From the NCBI GenBank assembly GCA_017435665.1, contig JAFSEP010000061.1, positions 1 to 64,000 of the forward strand: a stretch of DNA of 64,000 nucleotides. Direction: 5' to 3'. The first letter of the stretch is position 1. Each line of letters opens with the position of its first letter. The translations under genes were made by a program, and so were the position numbers. Shown here in pieces: positions 8,336 through 19,000 of the stretch. The notes below the pieces were generated by a model that did no database searches, was not told the origin of the DNA, and was given only the letters and a program-made list of their open reading frames with translations. Source of the DNA: Clostridia bacterium (GTDB taxonomy: Bacteria > Bacillota > Clostridia > Oscillospirales > Acutalibacteraceae).

Positions 8336-11188
8336 ATGAAAACTAGGAAAACTACACGGTTGTTTGCAATCACTATCGCGGTTGCCATACTTCTTACTAT
8401 GTTTCCTTTAAGTACATGGGCAGAAGAGATCACCAAAACCGTAGTACAAAGCGGCAGTTGCGGAACCAATGTCACCTATGTTCTTTATGACGACGGCGAG
8501 CTCGTTATAAGTGGCGAGGGTGATATATACGATTATATAAATAGTGGATCTGATTCACCTTTTAATGGGAATAACAGTATTATGAATATTGTCATTGAGG
8601 AAGGAGTAACAGGAATAGGTACCAGCACTTTTAGAAATTGTGATAATGCAAAAAGCATTCAACTTCCTGAAAGTCTTACAAAAATCAATAATTATGGCAT
8701 TTATGGCTGTGAAAAACTTAATACAATAAATTTCCCGAATAGTCTGGAAGTAATTGGTGATTACAATTTTTCTTTTTGCCGTGAACTCGACCTTAAAAAC
8801 CTTGTATTCGGAAACAACCTTCAAACAATAGGCACACAAGCATTCCAAGAGTGTAATTTGATTGAAAATATTTACATCCCTGCCAGCGTAACAACCATAG
8901 GTGACCGTGCATTCTATAGATGTAGTTCTATATCGGCAATAAACGTTGATCCCAACAATTCCAATTATTCAAGTGATGAATTTGGTGTTTTATTTGACAA
9001 AAATAAAACAACTCTATTTAAATATCCTCGTGCTAATATCGCAACTGAATATACTGTGCCAGACTCTGTCCTCACTATAGAACATTCTGCTTTTGAAGAT
9101 AGTTTTAATCTTACAGTTTTAAACTTATCTGATAACGTAACAACTATTTATCCATACGCTTTTACCGGTTGTATCGGAGTCACAGAGCTCTTTATACCAG
9201 AAAGTCTCACTAAAATAGGAAAATATACCTTTAAAAGTATGGATTCGTTAACTCACATAACCGTTGATGAAAACAACCAAATTTGCTCAAGTGATGAATA
9301 TGGTGCGTTTTATAACAAGAACAAAACCGTTTTATCATTCTATCCTCCAAATAGTCCATATACTTCATACAAAGTTCCCGAAACGGTAACTACAGTTATC
9401 GATCACGCTTTTCAGGGCGTAAAAAATCTCGAATATGTCGAATTTACCGGTAATATTTCTACAATACCCGAGTATGCATTTGTAGGGGCAGACGGGCCCA
9501 GAAAAATCATTTTGAATGAAGGTGTAAAAACTATAGGTAACTATGCATTCTGGGATTGTTCAAATCTTGAAAGTATCATAATTCCTAAAAGTTTAACTGA
9601 TATCAAATACAATACCTTCTGGATTTGCGACAATTTCAAATATATTTTCTACGCCGGTTCTGAAGAAGAGTGGAATAGTATAAATCTTCCGCCAAGCAAT
9701 GAAACAGAGTTTTATAATGCAAGTGTCCACTATAACAGTACCGACCATACTTATGCCGAAACTTCAATCGATGCAACCTGTACCACGGGTGGCACAAGCA
9801 CATTTGATTGCAACTACTGTGACCTTTCTTATGAAGGTGGTTCAGTAGATCCTCTCGGTCATGAATCCGACAACAATTGGGTGCAGACCAAGGCTCCCAC
9901 CTGCTTCAGTGAAGGTGAAGAACAAAGCAAATGTGTACGTCATGACGACGGCGTAACTTGTGACACTATATTCACCAGAACTGTTCCGGCTGATAATAAG
10001 TTACACGATTGGGGTGAATGGAAGGAAACCACCCCTCCCACCTGCTATTCCGAAGGTGAGGCAACCAGAATTTGTAATAATGACAATTCACATATCGAAA
10101 CAAAAGTTATAGAAATTATTGATCACACCTTAGGAGAATGGACAAGCAATTACGACTCGACACATTCAAAACTTTGTCAGAATGATAAATGCACCTACAA
10201 AGAAACCGAAAACTGTAACTTTGGCGGCTGGACAATTACAAAGGATGCAACCGACACAGAAGAAGGCGAAAAAATCAGAATTTGTTCAATTTGTACTTAT
10301 CAGGAAACAGAGGTTATACCCGTTGATCCATACGCTAATATCACCACAGAAATAACAAACGGAATCGTCAGAATTGACGGCAACGGTTCTCTTCCCACGG
10401 TTGAAGCAGGAGCTTCGCACTACTGGGATGAATATGCTGAAACGGCAACTGCAATCGTCATTGACGGTGAGATTACAACAATCGGCTCCAACTCTTTCAC
10501 CGGATTCAGCAACATTTCAACAATCATAATCCGAACACCTTCGATTACAATTGAACCTGATGCTTTCGTAAACTGTCCTCTTCTTGAAAATGTTCTCATT
10601 TTCGGTAACAGTTCATTTACACCGGAATCGTTCAACGGCTGTGCAGATGCAATCAAAGTTTTTGAAAATGCAGACAAACAGCATAGCTTCACCACATCTG
10701 GCAACACAATAAACGTTATACCCTTTGATTTTGAAGATACAACTCTTCAATGGAACGGTAAACTCACTCTCGATGCGTATAACTTTTTTGACATTATTGC
10801 AGCATTCTGTAATGAATATGATGAAGTAAAAAGCATCAAGGTAAATAGTTTTACGGGTGAAGGCTTTACCTTCTACAGATATAACGAAAAAACATATAAC
10901 TCCGAGCCCATTGAAGGAAATACAATTAACAATGCAGAATTTTCCGTTCTTATTGACAGCTATGAGACAGGCCCTGTTTACATCACCTTCAATCAGCTTT
11001 GTGACGGAATTACCGACGGAAGTATCTCAACATTCTATCTGATTGTTGAAGACGAAACAGAGGGTGATATTCTTGACACAGAGGTTGAAGTCAAGGACGA
11101 AGAAGAAAAAAGCTGGTTTGAAAAGGCTCTGGAATGGATTGTTTCCCTTCTGAATAAGCTGTTTAAGATATTATCGAGATTCAAGTAA
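8336..11188 (+). CDS. Secreted BspA-like leucine-rich repeat protein with amphipathic C-terminal helix
   Basis: The 950-residue protein starts at an ATG with AGGAGG about 7 nt upstream. A signal peptide (about 1-29, ending TWAEE) precedes BspA-type repeats (IxxxAFxxCxxLxxIxIPxSLTxI) over about 60-450. A Cys-rich segment with CNYC, TCFSEGE and TCYSEGE repeats (about 470-650) follows, then more LRR-like units. An acidic linker leads to a final helix SWFEKALEWIVSLLNKLFK, which could sit on a membrane or wall surface. BspA-family proteins mediate adhesion to host or partner cells. It is divergent from the LytTR regulator with boxes in between, which suggests control by that system. No LPxTG motif is present. 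Confidence 0.88.
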   Translation: MKTRKTTRLFAITIAVAILLTMFPLSTWAEEITKTVVQSGSCGTNVTYVLYDDGELVISGEGDIYDYINSGSDSPFNGNNSIMNIVIEEGVTGIGTSTFRNCDNAKSIQLPESLTKINNYGIYGCEKLNTINFPNSLEVIGDYNFSFCRELDLKNLVFGNNLQTIGTQAFQECNLIENIYIPASVTTIGDRAFYRCSSISAINVDPNNSNYSSDEFGVLFDKNKTTLFKYPRANIATEYTVPDSVLTIEHSAFEDSFNLTVLNLSDNVTTIYPYAFTGCIGVTELFIPESLTKIGKYTFKSMDSLTHITVDENNQICSSDEYGAFYNKNKTVLSFYPPNSPYTSYKVPETVTTVIDHAFQGVKNLEYVEFTGNISTIPEYAFVGADGPRKIILNEGVKTIGNYAFWDCSNLESIIIPKSLTDIKYNTFWICDNFKYIFYAGSEEEWNSINLPPSNETEFYNASVHYNSTDHTYAETSIDATCTTGGTSTFDCNYCDLSYEGGSVDPLGHESDNNWVQTKAPTCFSEGEEQSKCVRHDDGVTCDTIFTRTVPADNKLHDWGEWKETTPPTCYSEGEATRICNNDNSHIETKVIEIIDHTLGEWTSNYDSTHSKLCQNDKCTYKETENCNFGGWTITKDATDTEEGEKIRICSICTYQETEVIPVDPYANITTEITNGIVRIDGNGSLPTVEAGASHYWDEYAETATAIVIDGEITTIGSNSFTGFSNISTIIIRTPSITIEPDAFVNCPLLENVLIFGNSSFTPESFNGCADAIKVFENADKQHSFTTSGNTINVIPFDFEDTTLQWNGKLTLDAYNFFDIIAAFCNEYDEVKSIKVNSFTGEGFTFYRYNEKTYNSEPIEGNTINNAEFSVLIDSYETGPVYITFNQLCDGITDGSISTFYLIVEDETEGDILDTEVEVKDEEEKSWFEKALEWIVSLLNKLFKILSRFK

Positions 11189-11189
11189 T

Positions 11190-11483
11190 TCAAACTTCCC
11201 AAAACTTTACAACCCCAAAACACGCCCCCGCCCGACCGCACATAAACTCCCCTGTTTTACTGAGAAAAGCACACTAAAACACGGTAATTCACGCACCGTA
11301 AGACAAGGTAACAACCCCATGGTTGGTATGACCGTTGCTTGTGCAGTTGCTATTGAAGAGGCTTGTAAGTGAGCAAACCTTGTTACTCGCTAAAGCTAGT
11401 AATAAGTCTTAATCCCAAGGTTTTAAATGGATTTTTAAAATAGAGGATGTATAAAGTAGTCCCCCTGTTCGATGAACAGGGGG
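11190..11483 (+). repeat. Dispersed direct repeat, copy 1
   Basis: Starting just after the stop codon of the BspA gene, this stretch matches 22343-22603. I count about 5-6 differences over the first 180 bp. Copy 1 has about 30 extra bases around 11374-11410 before the shared block near 11412-11458 and the terminator hairpin. It has a reading frame without an ATG that ends ...NNPMVGMTVACAVAIEEACK then TGA at 11370-11372. No protein gene is otherwise supported in this 325-bp gap. Confidence 0.88.
11461..11483. terminator. Hairpin terminator at the end of repeat copy 1
   Basis: CCCCCTGTTC-GAT-GAACAGGGGG is a perfect 10-bp stem followed by TTATTGTTTA. The identical stem ends repeat copy 2. Confidence 0.85.
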
Positions 11484-11513
11484 TTATTGTTTATGCCAAC
11501 GTACTTTCGAGCT

Positions 11514-12212
11514 CTATTTTTCCTTAACAGATTCGCCGATCTTAATAACTTCCTCCATGCTTAGATGACCGTAAATTGTAACGGTTATTTTGTTCCCGGT
11601 TAAAATCAGGGTTGAATATGGCTTTCCGTCATTCTCACCTGATATAAGATATGATTCTCTTCCTGAGATACTTATTCTTTCGATATTATTCTTATCTTTG
11701 TCGGTAAGAATAGAAAGTCCGTCATTAAGAGAAACGTAGACATCATAGACCAGGTTTTCTGTTTCATTCTCATACCTATATCCTATAGCTTCATACTCCT
11801 CGTATTTTTCTTTCAGCAGAAAACCTTGGGGTATATATTCTACATAGACGTTTTTATAATTACTAAAATCTGTCGGCGTTTCAGTGTTTGTAATGAAATA
11901 GAATTTTATATGTGTTTCATAAAACTCCACTACTGCATTTCTGAAGTCTGCTCTTGCCTGGGGGCTTATCATCATAAGTGAAAAAGCACCGACGCATAAA
12001 ACGATAATTATAACTGCCGCTTTCGTCAGGGCGTTTCTGTAAAATGAAACGGGCTTTTCCTTCTTGTTGAATGAAGAAATAAGATTATCCATACTCGTTT
12101 CAAATTCCAAGCTGAAGGTATGGTTTATATAACTGTTGTCTGGAATAGCTGAAACTTCGTATTCTTTTACCTTTACCAAAGCTGAAGCTAACATAGCGTC
12201 ACTTATTTCCAT
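11514..12212 (-). CDS. Membrane-anchored anti-sigma factor (DUF4367-like)
   Basis: The 232-residue protein has a cytoplasmic N-terminus (about 1-65), one membrane segment (AAVIIIVLCVGAFSLMMI, about 68-86) and an extracellular domain with the pattern YIPQGFLLKEKY and IYGHLSMEEVIKIGESV. That pattern resembles DUF4367-type anti-sigma factors. The start overlaps the end of the sigma gene by 14 nt and has AAAGGAG upstream, so the two are translationally coupled. It probably holds the ECF sigma factor at the membrane until an envelope signal releases it. The ligand and release protease are not visible. Confidence 0.8.
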   Translation of the reverse strand: MEISDAMLASALVKVKEYEVSAIPDNSYINHTFSLEFETSMDNLISSFNKKEKPVSFYRNALTKAAVIIIVLCVGAFSLMMISPQARADFRNAVVEFYETHIKFYFITNTETPTDFSNYKNVYVEYIPQGFLLKEKYEEYEAIGYRYENETENLVYDVYVSLNDGLSILTDKDKNNIERISISGRESYLISGENDGKPYSTLILTGNKITVTIYGHLSMEEVIKIGESVKEK

Positions 12213-12753
12213 TGACCTTTGCTCCTTTCATAAGTTCTTCCTTCAGAATCATTCTGCCACGCCGTACCTGTTGGTGGACTGTGCCCGGCTTTCTTCCCAA
12301 AAGCTCGGCAATTTCCTTTTCGGTCATCTGCTCTACTATGAGAAGATAGAGCACATCTCTGTAAACAGCGGGCATAGCAGCGAGAGTTTTCACAATAAAA
12401 TCCTCTGTTTCGAATGTTCTGTCAAAAGAACTGCTTTCTTTATCGCTGACATCATAAAGCTCGTCAATATCCGTTTCTGCAACACCTTTATTCTTCCTCA
12501 ATATGTCAATAGCGGCATTTTTGGACGCTGTAACAACATAAGAAAGGGTTTTTGGTGAATTTGCTTCCCCTACCCTCTTTATGCTTTTTGCGATACCGAT
12601 AAAAGCATTGTGTACTGCATCCTCGGCAAGATAAGCATCGTTCAGAACAGAGTTAGCCGCATACCACATTTTCTTTTTATACAAGGTATAGATTTTTTCG
12701 AACTTTAATTTGTCATTATCTTCTTCCATAAGAAGTGTATAAAAAAGTAACAT
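12199..12753 (-). CDS. ECF-type RNA polymerase sigma factor
   Basis: The 184-residue protein shows sigma region 2 (VLNDAYLAEDAVHNAFIGIAKS, about 37-60; SYVVTASKNAAIDILRK) and a region 4 helix-turn-helix (MTEKEIAELLGRKPGTVHQQVRRGR, about 143-168). The start at 12753 is chosen because AGGAG lies 7 nt upstream; a later ATG at 12729 has no such site. Its own promoter (12794-12821) shares both elements and the spacing with promoters of the giant BspA gene and the peptidase gene. It therefore very likely transcribes itself and those two genes. The anti-sigma factor is encoded immediately downstream. Confidence 0.92.
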   Translation of the reverse strand: MLLFYTLLMEEDNDKLKFEKIYTLYKKKMWYAANSVLNDAYLAEDAVHNAFIGIAKSIKRVGEANSPKTLSYVVTASKNAAIDILRKNKGVAETDIDELYDVSDKESSSFDRTFETEDFIVKTLAAMPAVYRDVLYLLIVEQMTEKEIAELLGRKPGTVHQQVRRGRMILKEELMKGAKVNGNK

Positions 12754-12793
12754 ATATTTGCTCCTGAGTGTGTTTTGTAGACGTTCATAATAT

Positions 12794-12821
12794 TAAACGG
12801 AGTTTTTAAGGTAAAACTTAC
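12794..12821 (-). promoter_or_regulatory. ECF promoter of the sigma/anti-sigma operon
   Basis: Minus strand GTAAGTTTT (12821-12813), a 12-nt gap and CCGTTTA (12800-12794), about 40 nt before the sigma start codon. The sequence and gap are identical at 12839-12866 and 20772-20799. The form resembles ECF promoters (AAC/AGT-type -35 and CGT-type -10). Confidence 0.8.
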
Positions 12822-12838
12822 AATTTTTTTATTTTTTT

Positions 12839-12866
12839 GTAAGTTTTGGTTATTCTTATCCGTTTA
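12839..12866 (+). promoter_or_regulatory. ECF promoter of the giant BspA-like gene
   Basis: GTAAGTTTT (12839-12847), a 12-nt gap and CCGTTTA (12860-12866). It is back to back with the sigma gene promoter; the two -35 elements are only 17 bp apart across a T-rich stretch. It would give a 5' leader of about 140 nt. Confidence 0.8.
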
Positions 12867-12939
12867 TAGTTGTGAGAGACTACAGACGTTCAACTTATTG
12901 TAGCATATATTTGTTTCAAATTTAAGATACTCTCTCAAT

Positions 12940-12982
12940 TTCCTTGAAAGGAATGGACATTATTTATTATGGATGATATAAT
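12940..12982 (+). promoter_or_regulatory. Second, sigma-A-type promoter of the giant gene with an upstream palindrome
   Basis: TGGACA (12954-12959), a 17-nt spacer and TATAAT (12977-12982) lie just before the start at 13016. The 14-bp palindrome TTCCTT-GA-AAGGAA (12940-12953) abuts the -35 and could be an operator. Confidence 0.55.
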
Positions 12983-13015
12983 TTTGATAGAAGAAAATAA
13001 AAGGAGAAGAGTGCT

Positions 13016-16000
13016 ATGAAAAGAACGAAAAGAATACTTAGTATGGTTTTGGTTATTGTGATGCTATTTACATCTCTTCCTATGGATGTTTTTGCACAGG
13101 AAACAACCGTTCTTACTGAGGTGGGTGTAACTGAGAAAGAGGCAACAACGGCGGAAGGGCCTGCAGAGGAATCTGCAACAACTGAAGAAACAATCACCGA
13201 AGAAGTGAACGATACGGTGTATGAAACCGGCAAAAGTTATGTGATTGACGGAGTTGAATATTATATCAGTCAATATGAAACGGTTTGTGCTGTTGATTCT
13301 GTAGGAGATCCTGAAAAAGTGGAAATTCTTTCAGAACTGGGAAACTATCCGGTAACGAAAATGGGTGATATGGCTTTTAACCATAATAAAGCATTAAAGG
13401 AAATTATTATTCCCGAATCTGTTGAGGAAATAAACGGTTTGCTCTGTCCGGGGATAGAAAAAATTGAAATTCGCGGCGGATACAAAAAGATAAACAATAA
13501 TATTCTTTCAAACTCCGCTTTCTACAAAAACGAAGAAAACTGGAAGGACGGTCTTCTGATTGTTGACGGATACTTAATCGGAGCAAAAAGAAACGATGAG
13601 GTGATTTTAGGCGAAGATATTACTTCGATTTCGGAGGATGCCTTTGATTATGATTGGGTTCCTCAGATAATTCGGATACAGAACAAGAGCTGTGTCTTCC
13701 CATATGATATAGGAGTTTCCACCGTTATCAGCGGCTTTTCCGGTTCTACTGCAGAAAAATATGCTAAAAAATGGTCCTGTAGCTTTAAGGAAATCTGCGG
13801 TTGTGAGGATGCAGTCTTAATTCCGGGTACTCCTTCCTATTGTAATGGAACAATAGGTCACACAGAGGGTAAGTGGTGCGAAAAATGTCAACTGTGGCAA
13901 TACGGCAGCATTCCCGATAGCAGAGTCAATCATTTTGACGAAGACAATAATACGGTATGTGACTATTGCGGATTTGACCTTACAAAGAAAATAATTTACG
14001 GCGGTTTTTGTGATGATGCTGCTTTCTGGACTATCAGCGAGGACGGAACTCTTCACATTTGCGGAAACGGCAGCCTTTCAGATCTTCACTATACTGCTTA
14101 TGACCCCTGGGAATATTACAGAAGAAGAAAAGCAATAAAGACTCTTATTGTTTCAAAGGGAATTACAAGTATAGCCGATGCGAATTTCACTTATCAGGAC
14201 AATCTTGAAACAGTAATTCTTGACGATACGGTAAAAGGTCTTCCCGAGTTCCGTGAATGTAAAAAACTCAAAAACGTCAGTCTTGGCAACGGAGCCACCG
14301 AAATCCCAAGTCTCTGTTTTGCTGATTGTTCTTCTCTTGAAGAACTTGTTTTGCCGAAGAGCTTAAAGAAAATCTCATACAATGCTTTTTCTGATGCAGT
14401 AAATTTAAAGAAGCTTGTTTTACCTGACACAGTTGAATCCATAGGCTCTTCTGCTTTCAGTTATTGTACAAGTCTTGCGGAAATTACACTTAACGACGGC
14501 CTTACTAGAATTGATGGATCTGCCTTTTATAATTGCAAGGCACTCAAATCTGTTGAGCTTCCCGACAGCCTGACCTCTCTCGGTTCATCCACTTTTAAGA
14601 ACTGTAGCTCGCTGGAAAAAGTAAAGCTTTCAAAGAATCTTGAAACTTTGATAGCTTATACTTTTGAAAATTGCTCTTCCCTTAAAGAAATCTTTATACC
14701 CGAAAAAATAAAGAAAATTGATAGCGGTACTTTTACAGGATGTACAAGCCTAGCGAATGTTGATTTTGAAACAGGTTATGTGAGCTTTTCGTCATCATGT
14801 TTCTCTGAGAACGAAATCATTAAAAATCCCGAGAACATAAGAGATGGGTTTCTCTTTATGGATAACTGTCTCATGGGAGAAATTGAAAGCACTACCGAAA
14901 CTCTTGTTCTCGGTGAAGAGGTAACAGCCATAGCAGGCGGATGGTCCTTCAGAACAGACAAGGTAAAAGAAGTTATTATCTATAACAAGGCCTGTGTTAT
15001 AACGTCTCCTTCTGTTTTTAAGGATGTTAAGATTTACGGACTTGCCGGTTCAACCACCGAAGAGGCATTCAAGAATTATGATTTCAATATAATCTGCCTT
15101 TGCGATGAAAAAACCTTTGTCCCCGAAAGCGAAGGCTATTGTAACGGAGTTATCGGCTATACAGACGGCTATTGGTGTGACAGCTGCAAAATCTGGACAA
15201 GCGGTCATGAAAAAAAGGCAGAAATAAATCACGTTGATGAAAATGCTGATGAAATCTGTGATTTATGCTCTATTGACGCAAAGATTAAAATTATTGACAC
15301 GGGAAAAATCGGTGAAAATAATTGGTGGATTCTTGACGAGAGTTATTGCCTTTATGTTTTAGGCACAGGAGCCTTTGCTCCTTCCGAAAAAGCGGGATTC
15401 AAGGCATATAACGACAAAATCAAAAAGATTATAATAGGTGATGAAATTACATCCATCGGCAACGGAAGCTTTGCAAATATGACTGCAGCAGAGGAAATTG
15501 TCATAGGTAAAAGTGTTATTTACATAAAGGATTATGCATTCAAAGGATGTACCTCCGTTGAAAAAATTACAATGCCTGTTATTTTAAGTGAAATCGGTAG
15601 ATATGCTTTTTCCGAGCTTACCAAACTTAAAGAAATTGATATTCCGGATACAGTTTATAAGATCGGTGACTATGCCTTTTATAAAATGAGCTCCCTTGAA
15701 GAAATTACTGTGCCTGCCAGCATAACTAATTGGGGACAGTATGTATTCCGTAATTGTACTTCTCTCAAAAGAATTTTCTTTGATGGAGATACGGTATCTT
15801 ACGGCGCGTTTTACGGATGTACGGCTCTGAGTGAGCTCAACTTCAAAAATGAAATAAAATATATTAACACCGAAGCTTTTTACGGATGTACTGCTCTTAC
15901 GGAATTGTCAATAAAAGCAAAAACTATAGACAGTTATGCATTTTCCGGCTGTGCAGGCATTAAAGAGGCATATATTGAAACAAACTCCTGCGGATATTCA

Positions 16001-19000
16001 GCCTTCAGTAATTGCACAGCTCTTGAAAAGGCGACGCTTAAAGGAATAAAGAATCCAAACTATGCCAGCATAAAAACTTACGTTTTCAGCGGCTGTTCCT
16101 CTCTTACGGATGTTACTTTGCCTTCGGGAACAAAGGTTATTTCTTCAGGCATATTTTCAAATTGCACATCTCTTTCTGAGTTAAAACTTCCTGAAAGCAT
16201 AACAACAATTGGCTCCTATGCTTTTCAGGGCTGTACGGCACTTGAAAATATCGTTCTGAGTGAGAAGGTAACCAATGTAAATACCTGTGCATTCAGAGGG
16301 TGTTCAAATCTCGGCTCAATCACCTTCCTTAACAGCGCAACCGCAATTGCCGGCCCTTACGAGGATTATGACAAAACTTATCTCACTATACCTTCGACAA
16401 CTGTTCTTGTAGGTCATAGAGGCTCAACGGCAGATTTCTATGCAGATGAGTACTCTTTGCAGTTTCTTCCTATAAATGATAACAGAGTACTTAAAAACAT
16501 AAAAATCGCGTCTTTACCCACAAAGACAGTTTATGTTATCGGAAAAGATACGGAATTTGATTTTGAGGGGCTTAAATTAAGGCTCGAATTTACCGACGGA
16601 AGCGTTATCACCGTTCCGAGATATTATACTGTTGAAACTAACGGCTGTGACCTTACAAAGTGCGGACCTTTTGAACTGATAGTAAAGTGCGGTGAATTTA
16701 CAGATACCTTCAAAATTTTTGTCAACGATAAAATTGGCACGCCTGAAACAGATATCGGTGTCATTGAAGAAAACGGTCAGTTGGAAGCTGAATTCAATGG
16801 CTTTGATGAAGTAAAAATTGCGACCTTCATTCCGAAAGAAACAAACAGATATTGCTTTATTATTGAAGGTGATTTCAGCAAAATACATTTTTATGATGCA
16901 GAAGGTAACAGAAAAGTATTAAATGGAAACTTTGCTCAAAATCTTACAAAGGGTGAAGAATACAAAATATACATTTTCGGAAAAAACGGAAAGGTGTCAA
17001 TCAAAAATGCTGAGCTTTTCACTACCGAAAAGCTTCCCGACGGTACATACAAAATCACCAAATGCTATGATGATTCCAAGGAGCTTGTCGTTCCGTCGAA
17101 TTATAACGGAAAAGTAATTACTGCCGTAGGTGCTGATCTGCTGTCTTATCGGGTAATGAGAGAAAAGATAGTTTTTGAAGACGGAATCAAAACTATTGAA
17201 CCGGAAACCATTAAAAATGTGTCCTTTTTGGAGGAGGTTGTACTTCCCGATACTCTTGAAGAAATTCCTGACAGGCTTTTCTATGAGTGCAGAAGTCTTA
17301 AAACCGTCACCGGCGGCAGGAATATTAAATCTATCGGAGAATATGCTTTTTACAAGTGTGGTTCTCTGAGCAATTATGAGATTCCCGATTCCGTTGATGA
17401 GATAAAGAAAAGCGCTTTTTATAGTTGTCAAAGTCTTTATAGATTTAATCTTTCTCAAAATATCAGGGAAATCGGTGATTTTGCCTTTGGTGACTGTGGC
17501 AGAATACAGGTAACCTTCGACTGTGCAAACGCTGAATTTGGAAGCAGTATTTTCGTTGGAGCTGATATTCAGAAAATCGAATTCGGTTCAGGCGTTAAGG
17601 TTATTCCAAAGAGAATCTTTTATAGTTGTTCCAAGCTTGAAAATGTTATAATTTCCGACACAGTGGAAAGAATAGAAGAATATGCTTTTGAAAAATGTAC
17701 AAACCTTACGGAAATCGTTATACCGTCATCTGTTAAAACAATCGGCGATTATGCCTTTAAGGATTGCAAAGAACTTACTTGTGTAACCTTTAACGAAGGT
17801 CTTGAAGAAATAGGTGAAGGCATATTTGAAAACTGTAAGTGGCTTCAGAAGATTGAATTTCCTGCAAGTCTTAAAAAAATGGGCTCTTACACATTCAGAT
17901 ATAACGAAGCGTTAAAGGAGGTTACTTTCAAGGGTTATATCAGTGAACTACCGAATTATACCTTCGAAAACTGCGAAAAGCTTGAAAAGGTAAATGTGAA
18001 CGGTGGTCCCGATAAAATCGGTAACGGCTGCTTTATGTCTTGTGAAAAGCTTTTATGCGAAGAGCTCATTCCTATTGCTACATATATCGGCAATAATGCT
18101 TTTTACGGATGCACACAGATTAAAAACATCACACTTCATGAAAATATTGAATATCTCGGCGGTGGCGCTTTTGCTTTGACAAATGCAGAAAGTGTTATAA
18201 TACCAAAGGGAATAACTACAATTCCGGGAGTTATTTTTTATGATAGTGACACTCTTAAAAGAGTTGAGTTTCTTGGTGAAATTACAGAAATCGGAAGTAT
18301 GGCGTTCTGCGGTTGCAATAATCTCACAGATGTAATTTTTACCGGTAAGGTAAAAAGTGTCGGCGAAAGAGCATTCAGTAATTGCAGCTTGTTTGACAGT
18401 CCCATTGATCTCGAAGATGCAGTATACATCGGAGAATATGCTTTCCAAAAATGCGAACGCCTCAATCTGACGGCTATGCCGACTAAGACCTGTACCTTCG
18501 GAGAATATGCTTTTTATAAAAGTGGGCTTTCGGGTAAGCTTGACATTCCCGAATCATCAAAGCTTTATATGCATGCTTTCGACGAATGTAAAGGAATAAC
18601 AGAGGTTATACTCGGGGAAAATACTGTGGTAAATTTCGGTGGTCAAATATTTAAAAACTGTACCGGACTTGAAAAGGTGACAGTATGCGACGGTGTAGAG
18701 CTTTACAGCGGAGATTTTGACGGCTGCAGTAACCTGACAGAGCTTCATTTTAAGAACACTTCAAGTCCCGTCAACGGTTTAGGTAAAATAAATGAAAATG
18801 CTACGATCTTCGGATATAAGAACAGTAACGCCCATGCTTATGCTATAAAGCACGGCTATAAGTTTGTCCAGGAGGGCGGTGAAATGCATGTTCACTCCTT
18901 CACACAAAAGGACATCGCTTCAACAGAGTGTTTCGGTTACAACAAAAAGATTTTCACTTGTACATGTGGTTATAATTATACTGAAAGTACAAAAATAAAA

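Noticed and set aside
8140..8475. Minus-strand frame of 111 codons overlapping the BspA gene start
   Set aside because: It runs through the LytTR boxes and promoter and overlaps a well-supported gene; considered as a possible AgrD-like peptide but lacks Cys-ring or leader features.
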